DNA of 64,000 nt from Tribonema minus (taxonomy: Eukaryota; Sar; Xanthophyceae; Tribonematales; Tribonemataceae): the NCBI GenBank assembly GCA_017506865.1, contig JAFCMP010000545.1, forward strand, positions 186,001 through 250,000, in the 5' to 3' direction. A model generated the notes under the pieces. The model did no database searches, was not told where the DNA came from, and saw nothing but the letters and a program-made list of their open reading frames with translations. Made by a program: the position numbers and the translations under genes. Shown here one piece after another: positions 44,201-55,500 of the stretch (the stretch's first letter is position 1; every line of letters begins with the position of its first letter).

Positions 44201-45142
44201 GACGTGCAGGGAGCGCTTGACTATGGGAAGTGTAACTGCCAGTAACAGCATGTGGTAGTGTCGCTTACCGCAGCAGTCTACTACAAACCTGACTGCGTAC
44301 ATCAGTGCTCAGCCATCGCCTATGACAGCAAGATGGCAAGCTGAGCTGAGCGTTGCTCTGCAGGTGCTGGAGACGCTGGTGGGCATAGGACCGGAAGTGG
44401 GACTGGCACTTGTGCCACACTACAAAGCCTTCCTGAGCCTCCTGAACAAGTAAGCATACGAAGGCGTTGCATAATATTGTAGTTCAAAACTGCAACATGG
44501 ACTTTGTGCACGCTGTGTTCGGAGCTGCATGCCAGTGGCGCCCTAGATACATTCAGCTGTACGTACTTCAGTGGGAATACACACATGCGCTTGAACTGCG
44601 TGATGGATGAGGATGTAGTTGGGGCAGAGATACGGTTTGGCGCCATCGTGTGGAGTGGTCATCAATTATCATTGAGACAAATCAAATGTAGACTGTGATG
44701 GCAAGCTCGGCATCACACAACCGGCATTTTCGCACCCTAAACGAGAATTGCCAAACAAAATTACACGTGCAGTCTTTACTTTGTTAGAGCAACTTCATCA
44801 GGCGGTGCAGGGCAGGAGTCCAGCCTCCATATGACCATGCACGTGCTCAACACACTGTCATCTGCTAACCTGAACCTTCAAACCTTCAAGGCCGCAACCC
44901 TAACACCCTAGCCTTAGCCCTAACCTTAATCTGAGTGATCATCTACTGGCGTGTCACCGCTCTGCAGGCACATCAACGACGCGCCACTGAAGAACGCGCA
45001 GGGCAAGGAGATTGGGCACAACCGCAAGCTCGACCTGAGCGTGCTCATCGAGGAGACGCTGCAGATGCTGGAGAGGAGCGGGGGTAGCGGCGTTTTTGCT
45101 GTTATCAAGCACGCCGTACCCACATACATGACGTGCCTCTGA
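41218..45142 (+). CDS. PACRG: Parkin co-regulated gene protein (PACRG), axonemal inner-junction protein
   Basis: Six exons encode 352 residues: 41218-41385, 41773-42141, 42868-42959, 43515-43683, 44364-44449, 44968-45142. All phases agree and all introns are GT-AG. Exons 1 and 2 form a variable, basic N-terminal extension (coiled coil LRKKLLQQQLELV; later FYGLEHASTHDAHH). The conserved core begins near SRFPGRYAMGDIPC and runs through LDYHYYLPLFLDGI, PCKMLARQGLLDLL, LETLVGIGPEVGLALVPHYK, KLDLSVLIEETLQMLER and HAVPTYMTCL, collinear with animal PACRG (about 257-296 residues). PACRG joins A and B tubules of axonemal doublets at the inner junction and binds tubulin, so this organism makes, or descends from makers of, motile flagella. 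It is transcribed head-to-head with the IQ-motif gene. Confidence 0.93.
42672..42880 (+). repeat. Triplicated 3' splice-site region in PACRG intron 2
   Basis: Three diverged units each run from AAAGATGCTGCGTG-like sequence (GACGCTGCGCG, GACGCTGAGCG) to an AACTGTGTGCA(G)-like acceptor. The last is the used acceptor (CTGTTTGCAG|ATTGAC at 42868). The middle copy keeps the exon start ATTGAC after TGTGC but has lost the AG. Confidence 0.6.
44889..44930. repeat. Degenerate CCCTAA tract upstream of the last PACRG acceptor
   Basis: AACCCTAACACCCTAGCC and AGCCCTAACC blocks lie about 40-75 nt before the acceptor at 44967. They contain several CTAAC elements of branch-point type. Confidence 0.7.
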
Positions 45143-47653
45143 GCACTGCAGAGCGTCTGGAATAGTACTCTTGAAAGTAGCACGGCAATATAAATCTTTG
45201 CATTGGCATGCCTCAGCAGATAATCTCATGTATGATTGGAGGTGCATTTTGTGCAGCAGTAGCTGCTGCTGCTGCCGCTGCTGCCGCCGCCGCTGCTGCT
45301 GCTGCTCAGGCTGCTGCTGCCACTGCCGCTGCTGCTGCTGCTGCCACTGCCGCTGCTGCTGCTGTATGTGCGAGTGAAGCTTGCAGCAGGGCCCCTGGCC
45401 TTCCCGAGCAGAGCGAGAATTCTCAAGCTAGGCTGCGCACGCAATGCGATTCAGGAGTGTTTTTTTTCTTATGGAAACATGTTTTCCAGCTTGCATGATA
45501 GAGAGCAGTAACATGCAGACAACAAGTGCCATCAGCCACTCGTACTACGTACATTTATAAGCCTTTTAAGTTAGTGCCACAGCGTTAGTGTGTTGCAGAA
45601 GCTAGCTTGTACACGTTTACCGCATCACGGACCTCTCGCTGGGTTCATTTAGATCAGCGGCGTACAGGCGCACAACACCGAAGACACTGCAGTCATAGGG
45701 GCACTTTCTGAAAGCAAAAATTGCATTTTGTTTTTGAAAAAATGTGGCCTCTTTAATGTGGAATTACTTGTGAGGTCTTGGGCACTTTTTATAGCGTAAG
45801 TTGGTTACAAAACAACGGAGCATGATTTAATAAATTATCCAGCCGAGGGTTTCTTTGCGCCCTGGGCCAGAAATGAAACTCTCTGCCCTGTTGCCCAGGC
45901 AAATTGTGCACCTCGTGTTGACATTACCTTGATGCAAAATACACTCAATTTGTTGCAACCATCATGATTCAGCGACAACCAGCAAAGCGCTTCAAAGTGC
46001 GCAAGGACTGAATCACCACATCAGCAGTCTACATACTAGCAGGTACCAAAGTCTACGGCAAAAACATCTACTTAGGGTTTGATCTTCAACACGTGTCAGC
46101 AACAGGCCGTCCGACGCAATGATGTATACGTCAGCCCGTGACTGGAAGTACGCCGGTGACCTGTCAATCAAGACCATCGACAGCACTGCACAATTGCTAT
46201 GCTTAGTGATACCAATAGCAACGGCCGCGAACAAGCGCTTCTCAAAGACTACAAGCGACAAGCTTCCGATACATGGATTAAACAATATCAGACTGCCAGT
46301 GAGTGCTGCAGTGCTCCCACCACCTGCAGCTACTGTAACGCTGACATAAAGGGATTCGCTCTGAAACATGGACTGGAGCTGAGGGCGTCCCTGGCGCCCA
46401 CTCGCCCCCATGCTGTGTGCCGTCAATCGATTCGCTCAACAGCGCATTGGCAGTGATGGGATATGTGAGCTACAAGCTACAAGTAGAGCAGCGCTCACTG
46501 CTACACGGCAGTCAGGCTGCAAGCAGGGGAAACGCGCGCGCTACTTTCTTGCGGCACAAATTCAACTTCCGTGTGAACTCAGGTGCTGTTATGGTGCATC
46601 TGATAAACTGATCAAGCTTATCGAGCAAGTTGCTGGGACAGTCAAACGAGGAGATAGAGAGAACTGCTTGTTCTCATGTCGTGCTTTGATTCGGGGGGCC
46701 AGAACTCAGCTGATAAGAGAGAATTGGCGACCCCAAGATAAATAGCCATGACATCTGGATCTTTTTCAAGAAGTCTTTGGTGTTCACAACACCAACAAAC
46801 ACACATCAACAACATCAACAGCCTCTGTAATTATCCACTGCGTCACACAATGCGTCTGCAACAATTCTGTTGCAGGTTCATTGCAGTACATCCAGAGTCT
46901 AACAGCTGGCATGTATCACGACCCCGAGTCGCTATGGTATACGAAACAGTGCCGCAAGTAGTTGTGAATCACAAGGTACTGCGATCACAAAGTACTACAA
47001 TTCAGGATGTGATGTTATACTGCGGCAAACGGAGACCTACTGACTTTGTCTGAAGGAACTGGTTGTGCTCTGCATGTCCAACAAGCAGCGCCTGGCACCA
47101 TCTGCAAGGGAAAGAAGCAACAGCCACACTCCTGTGTCACACAGTTGTGCACAAAGTTCATGCAGTTCAAAAACGCAAGTAGCCAGGAGAGTGCACTGAG
47201 ATATAGAGGAGCACAGCATTATGCTGACAGCACAGTGTTGTCTGCAAGCTCAGCAGCACCAGCAAGACAAGCATGCACTGCATTACGATAGAACGCATTA
47301 ATGCTCCAGAGCGCCGATCCATCAAGCGGCGTGATCATCACCTTGTTCATAGCAGTGAGCTATGCTGACACCTTGTCAGTGGCCCATGGTTTATTTTGAG
47401 CTGCCCCATGGGAGCTGAAGTCGAGCAACACTTTGCCATGTGATGCAGGCGCTTGCTGAATGCAGCGATGCTGAGCACTGACACGACGCCACCACAACGC
47501 TTGATTGCTGGCGATGCCAGCAGGCAGTGATCAGTGTGCAGACCTCGGTTTCCTCGTGCGGCACACATGTGAAGCTCAAAGACAAGCACACAGGCATGAG
47601 AACTGGTTCAAACAGGAAAATGAAAAAGCCTGCTAGGCTGTATTTCAGGCACA
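45143..47653. other. Gene-free region between PACRG and family copy 3
   Basis: It contains the CTG microsatellite and one diverged copy of the dispersed repeat core (about 45840-45880). Several frames of 60-137 codons at 46000-47700 (for example 46013-46426 minus) have no recognisable domain. The region may hold remnants of an old mobile element, but no supporting signature was found. Confidence 0.5.
45254..45372. repeat. CTG/CCG microsatellite downstream of PACRG
   Basis: Imperfect CTG, CCG and CCACTG units lie about 110 bp after the PACRG stop. The open frames across it on both strands are low-complexity shadows. Confidence 0.92.
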
Positions 47654-49234
47654 TCAGGGCCTCACTGCGCCAATTGACAGCAGCCATGCCGCTAGGGTGG
47701 CGTTTTGCACTTCCTCTGCCATTGTGAGCACCTCAGACAGGAACTCTGGTGACCAGGTGAATGTGCTGCGTGCCCTGATCAACAAAAAAAACTTAACGGG
47801 GCAGCTGCGCTCACGCGCGAGCGCGGGCATTACGTCATCAAACCTCTCGTACTCGATATCCTCCAAACTATCAAGCAACACCTTTGCCATGTCAACACGC
47901 CTAAGCTGGACCGCCAAAGCGATAGCAGCACCAGATGGGCAAGCAACCTGTTCACTGACCACGTACTGCACAATGTGCCAGTGCCCTGCCCTGACTGCCA
48001 TATCTATGATGTCGTAATACGCAAAGTGCTCGGCTGTCTCATCTCGCTGAAAACAGCCGTAAGACGCACCCTCTTCGAGACTCTTGCGCGGCAGATCATA
48101 ACAGTCCATAACAGCATTGGCCACGCCCCAGTCATCCTTGTGCTCATTGACCCACCACAGCGTGTGCAGGTGGCCGCGCCATGCGGCCACAGCTGCCATG
48201 CCTGCCACGATCCACTCGGGCATACCTGCAAGCTTGAGGCTTGTGATCCATCCCAGCATGCTGCCGTCATCTCCGCACCGCGCCGCCGCAACAGCGTTAT
48301 CTCCGCACCGCGCCGCCGCAACAGCGGCTTTCACCGCAGCCTTTAGCGTGACAAGCCGTCGCTTGACGAGAAGGCGGCCAAGGTGCATGAACCAGTCGGG
48401 GCAGCCGCTTTTAGCCGCGCCCACGAGCATGGAGCCGTCGAGCGACACGTTGAACTCCACGCCGGTGGCGCAGGCTAGAAGCGCCCGTGTTCCCCACCTG
48501 CCCAGCTGGTGGCAGAGTGCAGGCTGCTCCTTTTTGTCCAGCGCACCCGCATCCGCTGCGGCAATGAACATGTCGACGCTGGAAAATGCCTCCCTCCATG
48601 CAGTTCTGAGCAGGTGCGCCAAGCCGAAGTGCAAGGCGCAAGTCGCCATGTACACGCCGCGCCAGTGGGAGCTGACCCCGGCGATGAAAACCCAGCTGCG
48701 CCGGCTTGCGAACTGCAACACGTGGCTCAGGATGGTCCTGTCCCCTAAAGCTTTGAGTGCTGCGCTCCTTGCTTCACAGGATTTTGGCTGTTTCGCTGCT
48801 GCCTTGTTCCCGTTGACTGCTGCCTCTGCCCAGCGATCCCTGGCGGCAGCTAGCCCAGCGACCAATGGCTCCAGACCGCGGAAGCGCCCGCCGACTGCAC
48901 TCAACTGGATGGCAGTCCATACAGCTCCGCATCCGCGCCCGGCGAAGACACGGCAGAGCCTCCTGTGGCAAAAAGAGAGAGAAAGGTCAGCAGCCCTCGC
49001 ACTGGCTCTTTCAGAATGGTGTTCAGAGAGTTCTACCCCTTTAAATTTACTGCCGCAGAGCCTGCAACGAACTGTCGAAGGGAAGCAGCAAAGATCGTTC
49101 GATGCTCACGAACGCAATTTCGCATGTGTGCAGCACCCCAGCGCAGTCAGTGCCTCACCTTTGACCAGCTGACGCGTCATCGCTTCCACCCTGGCGCATA
49201 CGAAGCCATAGGCCTCCTCCGCCTCTTTCACCAT
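47654..49234 (-). pseudogene. F-box/ankyrin-repeat-like family member, copy 3, frameshifted at the start of exon 2
   Basis: Exon 1 (49234-49159) encodes MVKEAEEAYGFVCARVEAMTRQLVK and has the family donor AAAG|GTGAGG (phase 1). The homologous acceptor is at 48963, opening exon 2 at 48962. Compared with copies 1 and 2, exon 2 lacks 10 bases in the segment encoding LHAIATQ, which puts a TGA (48901-48903) after about 45 residues. Downstream the family frame is open to 47654: F-box-like LGDRTILSHVLQF, WRGVYMATC, ankyrin-like AAKSGCPDWFMHLGRLL. It has an extra 30-bp in-frame duplication (VAAARCGD twice). A downstream AG at 48896-48895 would restore the frame in the right phase and give 438 residues, so it may still be expressed. 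Otherwise it is a young pseudogene or an assembly error. Confidence 0.7.
48273..48336. repeat. 30-bp tandem duplication within coding copy 3
   Basis: The unit ATCTCCGCACCGCGCCGCCG with CAACAGCG(T/G) occurs twice head to tail and adds ten residues (NAVAAARCGD) relative to copies 1 and 2. The frame is kept. Confidence 0.88.
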
Positions 49235-49529
49235 GTCCTGCTTCTTTGCGCCGCCAGCTTCAACAAGATCTTGCAGTGAGGTGCTCAACAGTTTGATTTG
49301 AGCATGCGCGTGGTCTTGTCTTCTGAATGAGATGATGACCACTGCTGCAGCATGCGCTTGATCAGTCTGCTGGCTCACATGCACACCGAGGTTGAGTCTA
49401 AAAAACAAAAACAAGAAAAACAAAATCTCGATCTGTTTCTCGTGGCCAAAACCCCACTAATAGCGTTTGAAATCTGGCGCGCAGTGTGCAGTGGCCTTGT
49501 CGTGTGTGTGTCTGCTAGCGACATTGGCC
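49235..49529. promoter_or_regulatory. Divergent spacer between family copy 3 and the CEP70-like gene
   Basis: A 295-bp region lies between two divergent ATGs and should contain the promoters of both genes. No TATA element or other known motif was identified. Confidence 0.4.
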
Positions 49530-52500
49530 ATGGACGACGATGTCCCCGTCATCAAAAGTCCTTCTCGTCGGAGTTCCACAATCAGCATGGCGTCTGTGGA
49601 CCTTGATGCACTCTTGACAGAGTTGAAGCACCCTCCGACACAGTCGACCTTGGACGTCGCCACTAGGATGAGTGCTCTCCTGTCCAATGCCCACAACACA
49701 CCTGCTCACTCACGGACTCATGCTGCCGAACCGGTAAGGGCAGAAGGTTGCGCTTGTCGGGTGCATCTTACATTGTCTGAGTGATCACGCTGTGAGTGCT
49801 GACAAAGTCGAAATCTGGTTGACAGCTGCAGGCTCCATTCATATTACCGCGTCTCCTTTCCTTAATCTCACACAAAAGGATTCTATTGTATGCTTGCAGT
49901 CGTATGAAGCTAGGAAGCAGCATGCTGCCAGCATGCCGTGCTACACATAGTCACAGCGGCGTCGGTTGTGCATGCATCAAGTGGTCTTTCTGCTGTCCTG
50001 CTGCACGAACACCACAAGTGAAGTAGACTTGTAACATTCAAGCCATGCGTGCTCGCCTGTCGTCGCTGCACAGGACACCGGCGGACCGGAGCTCGACAAC
50101 AGCATGCTGAGCACTCAGGCGATAGCAGGCGTGTCGCCACCCCCCCAGTCACTCACCCCCCTGAACGCCACCAAATACGCCACCAACAGCGCGTCTGGCA
50201 GCCCGGCCCGGCTATCCGCCAACTCTGCATCGCCGCGCCCCATGTTCAAGCTCTTCCCGCACAGCAACGGAGCACAGGGCACGACGACGGATGACACCGG
50301 TCCGCGCGTGAGCAGCACCAGCCGCGAAATGCCATCGCCACATCAAAAGGAAAATGCCGCAGCAGTGCACAGCACCACTCAGCAGTTGAACGCAGTCACG
50401 AGCCAACGGCAACCTGCTGGCAGCACTGGCAGCAGCGAGCCCGGACCGACGCCAGCGGAGGCGGCGGCGGCAGCGGCGACAGTGCAGCTGCAACAGCAGC
50501 AGGCGGCTGTAGCGGAAGCGCGTGCGCGCGCGGAGCAGCTGCTGCAGCGATACAGCGTCAGCCAGAGCGCTGAGGCAGCAGCTGCGCATGCAGCAACAGT
50601 GGCGCAAGCCGGTGCTGCGGGCACAGCGCCAACCACAGCAGCGCCGTTGCGTGAGGGGATGGATGGCGATGACACAGCGGCGTTGCTGGCAGAGCTGCGC
50701 CAGGCAGCAGCGCTCACCAGCAGCAGCAGCAGCAGCGCGGCAGCGAGCCCCTCGACACCTCGTGCTGCTGCCGCTGGCGCTGCTGCCACAGACGCGGATG
50801 CCGTGTATGCCAGCGCCCCCGCCGCCGCTGCTGCTGCTGCTGCTGCTAGTGCCGCCGCTGCTGCAGGCAGTAGTGGACCTCCCGCCACGGACGGCGGCGC
50901 CATGGACGCGCTGCTGCTGCCGCCGCCGCCCATCGTGCGCAGCAGCGGCCGCGCGCGGAGCAGCAGCGACAGCGTATCTTCTGGCAGCGAGCCTGCGCAG
51001 GAACGGCGCGCAGACTGGTCCACGGAACGGCACCAGGAGCAGTACCAGTCCTCGCAGCCGTCGTGGGATCAGGAGTCCGAGGACGGCCGGGGGTTCGGCG
51101 GGGACCGCGGTGACACGCCTCAGCAGGTGGACCTCGGACGGGAGATGGACGAGCTGGTGATGGAGCAGGCGCGGCTCGCTGCGATGCTGGCGCGCGCGGG
51201 GCTGAGCGATGACGCGCCGGCGCCGCAAGAACGTTCCTGGGAGCAGGCCAGCGCCAGCGCCGACGAGGAGGACCAAGCATCGGCACGGGATCGCGCCGCG
51301 GCTGCGGAGGAGTCTGAGGGAAGCGCCCACGGAGGGGCTGACTATCGGCAAGGGGGAAGGGGGGGGAGTGGCGCTCAGGCGGAGGACTTCAACTTCCCAT
51401 TTGGGCCTCAGGAGGGCGCCGTCAACGAAGCGCTGCTCAGGCACGGCTTCGACGCGGTGTCGCTGCTCAACCCGCTGGAGCTGATGGCGACGCTGCAGGA
51501 CGTGCTGCTTCAGTATGAGGAGCGGGGGCGCGCCATTGAGCGGCAGGCGCTGGGCGCGCGCAGAGGGGAGGGGGGCGGGGGGGGCGCTGCTGCGGGGGAG
51601 TTGGAGGGGAGGGTCGAGGACCTCACGAGGGCGCTGCGCGCAGCAGGTACGTGTGAAATGTAGGATATATAAACATACCCCATGTTTTGTGATTTGTTTA
51701 TCTGATGCTTCAATGCATATGTTTTCGCTTTTCAAGCATGGGCGAAAAACCCTCAATCTCAATTTCTGGTTTTCGTGATTTGTGATTCTGTCAGTGCTAC
51801 AGCACGCGGAGAATCATTAGATCTAAAACAGGTGCTTTGAGCAGCAGTGGTGTGTCATTGAAAGCACATGATTTGAACGTTACTGGTAACTTCAGACACT
51901 GTGCAGCTTGAAGACGTCAATTGCGTGCGTACCCTTGCTTGGAGCACCGCACAACAGATGTTACCACCATGCATGATGTAGTTGACTTGAAATTGGCTGG
52001 AAGTGCAACATGAGTTAGTTTGTCTTGCATTACATGTGCTCCCTATGACTATTCATCCATTGCAAGCCCCGAGCTGCTTGTAGGCACTGACACACTGCAT
52101 GTACTACACACTTTTGGACATAAAGCCGCTACGAAAGCATCACGAAGTCTAGATTCAGAGGGCATATCGTTGACAAATTGCCTAGAAGTACTTCAAGCAT
52201 GTGAATCTGCACAGGAGAGTCACCTTGAACACTATCAGTGTAGTCTATCACAGGATGGGTGCGCGTTGAAGCCTGCGGCAGCAGTCCTCTCAAACCATAC
52301 TAACTACCCAAAAGCAGTGCCTGAGCAGGGTTCAGTCGATACAAGTCGACACAGCCATGAATGATCGAATGGATGAATCAAAGAATGAACACATGAACTT
52401 GTCGTGTCACCGCTGAGCCTCAGAGGAGCGCACCAAGCTTGCGCATAGGGAGCTGGACACGGCAAAGAGCGCTGCGGCGGCAGAGGCGAGGGCGCACGAG

Positions 52501-55500
52501 GCGACCAAGCAGGGCCTCTTGAAGCAGCTTAAAGCCAGCGAGGCGCGCGTAACTGCCAAGGAGGTGCTGGCTGAGAGGCTCATTGCTCGCCTTGCAGCGC
52601 AGGTGAGGACCGTACTGCACACAGAACGTGAGAAAATGACACTCCGAAGTGTGTGGAGAACTCTTACTGCCTGATTGCTCCATAATTAAAGCTGCTGCCA
52701 AGGCAAGGGGTCCAGTCTAGTCCGCTTGTGACCTCGACCAGCTCAGGGCAAACTTGCGCTCTCTGGCTGGTGGCACCTGTGTATCCTCACAAGGACCTCA
52801 TTGCACACGCACAGTAGTGCCGGGCGATTCGGTGCGAGCTCTGAGGTCAGGTTTGCCATGGTGCAGCACGCTTAAGCACAGGTGCTCATTGTTTTGCATT
52901 GCAGACAGCACAGCACATGAGTGCATTTGCACGGTACGCTGTGTACTCTATCTCGTAATCCATTTTTACTATCTGTGCGTTCAGGACAATCCAGCCTGAG
53001 CACTGGGAGGTGCAGAGAGGGTCAGCTTCGCCATTGTGCAGCACACTTCAGCACAGGCGCCGGTTGTTCTGCATTGCAGACAGCACAGTATTTGAGTAGT
53101 GCGTGCACTCAGTATCGCGCGTACAATTGTAGACGTGAACCATTTTGGCATTTAAGCGGCCCATGGTCCAGACTTATACCCACAATGAGGCTAGGTTGCC
53201 ACAGGGTTTGCAACACTTGTGATGTTTATCATCATTTGTCAAATAACATGCCGCAATAGTTTCCAAGTATATTCGCACAAAGAATGGATTCTTCTACTTC
53301 GAAGTATACGCTCTTATCAAAAGGCATGTAGGTGATGCGCTTCATCAGCCAGCTAGTGCAGTTTGTTGCGTGCGTGCATTTTGTCAATGCACACTCACCA
53401 GTGATTGTTGGGTCACATATCTGTCACAACACCCTATCAATGCTTAGCACCGATTTGTGCATCCAGCATTGCTCATCTCCTCCAGTATACAATTGCTGGT
53501 GAAAGGCAGCGTCAGTTTGCTGCGGTTGCAACATGAAAACCCTCTTGAAGTGTGCGCGCGCTCGCTGTGTCGTCATTGGTCCACATTCTACTCTTTTGCT
53601 CTTCCCCCTCGTGTTGCCTCAGCCCACCGCTGCCGCCATCCCCTCCCGCCAGACCAGTGCACCGCCTGCCAGCAGCTGCTTGATCTAAACCCTAACCCTA
53701 ACCCCAACCACCCCCACGCGCGCACCGCAGGCGGAGCGCGAAAGCAGCCAGCGCAGGACCGACAAAGACATGCTGTCGAAGATGCGAGCGTCTGTCGGAT
53801 CAGCATCCACACGCGGGGGCGGCGGCGGCGGCGGTGACGCGCGTGTGGCGGAGGTGGTGCGTGCGTACGAGCGCGCGCGGCAGAAGGACGGCGTTGAGAT
53901 GGATCACCTGCGCTGCGAGGTGGCGCGCCTGGCGGAGGAGCTGCGGCTCGCCGAGGTATGTATGTTTGGGGGGGGGGGGGGGGGGGCGGTTTCACCTGCC
54001 CGTAACTGCTGATATGCGGGCGGTGATGTCAACGCGCGGCGGTTGCAGTCGACGCAAGTCGGTGACGCTGAAGCTGGCGCATTCCGGCCGCCAGCATCGT
54101 TGAGATTGATCGCCTGCACAGCGAGGTGACGCGCGTGTCGCGTGACAGTTTCATTCCTGTGCAACCGTCAATCTGTGTTGTGGGTGTGGGTTTGCTCAGA
54201 CAGATTACGATTGCTGTCCAGAGTCCGTGTCATGTTTACTGGCGCGTAAGGCTGCAACAGTGCGTTGCGCTGGTATGCAAGGCAGGAGGATAGGCGGATA
54301 GGCGGATAGGCGATACATAACCTGAGGCATGCATGACGGCGGAGCTCTGGCTCGCTGAGTTGAGGTGACAGTTTACTGGTCTGCAACCGTTAGCCGGCAT
54401 GAGAGCGGCTTACCGCATGGAGCAGGCTCTCTTGTGCAGAATTGCTCCACTGCTGCCAAGGCAAGTCCGCCATAACGAGACACCTGTGAATCATTAACCG
54501 TTTCTCTCTGGTGGCGCCGACTGGCTGGCCCTTTTTGCGAGCATCGAAATTCAGCACCACATCATCTGCTGCGCGTTGCTGCATTCCTATCCGCAGAACC
54601 GGAGCGTCTTTGCGGGCCCCGACGTAGAGATCGCCGCCCGAAGCGCGCGGCGCGCGGCGGAGGCGGAGGACTTTGCTGCTGAGACTGCGCGCGAGCTGAG
54701 CGCGGCGCGGGAGGTGCACATGCGGCTGGAGCGGCGGCTGGCGCGCGCGCAGGAGGAGTTGGCGCAGCAACGCTCAGCGCGAGAGCAGGTATGTATATGC
54801 TTGTAGCATGGTACCTGGCGTGTGTGTGTATATGCTACGCGCGCCCCTGGAGCGGCGGCTGGCGCAGCAGCCGTCAGCGCAAGAGCGGGTACGTTACGTA
54901 CTTCATTAGTGGACTTGTGTGTGTTCAAGGCAGGCAAGCATGTGATGTACGTTGGTGTCAGGACCTGGTGCAGCAGCGAGCAGCTTGAGGAGGGTAGGTA
55001 TGTATTAAGTGTAGATTGACTCCTGCGGGGCTTACTGCCCAGGGGACGCTGGCGCAGCAGCGATCAGCTCGAGAGCCGGTATGTGTATGCATGTGATCTG
55101 CGTGGTTTTATATTGCTCGCCTCAGTGATGACTCCTCTTAGCCCTCAATCTGCACGTTCTCGAGCGCGTCCTGCAAGTTTTTCTTGGGCTGCGCATCTAG
55201 CGCACCAACGGAGAGTTCACATGTAGTGCGTTTATTCACTTACTTGGAAGTATGAAGCACACTTTGAAAGTACTGTGTATGTCGAAGAATGAAACAGTGT
55301 GCCCACGTGTGAGAGCGTCAAAGTCACGTTCTCTTGTCCACATTTACTGACATTGTGGGTGTGCCACGGGGCATAAAGTGCTTCAAAACATCTGATTGGT
55401 GCACCGTAGTGGGAACGCATGTGCCATGCTGCATAGCCTGCTTTGAAGCATATAATAGGTGCAATGTAGTTGGAATGCACACATCTGATAGCGTCTGCGA

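Noticed and set aside
50212..51762. 516-codon Arg/Leu-rich frame antisense to the CEP70-like gene, and 50379-51023 antisense poly-Ala
   Set aside because: They mirror the GC-rich, Ala/Ser-rich exon 50074-51646, which has proper splice sites and coiled-coil continuity. The antisense frames have no motif.
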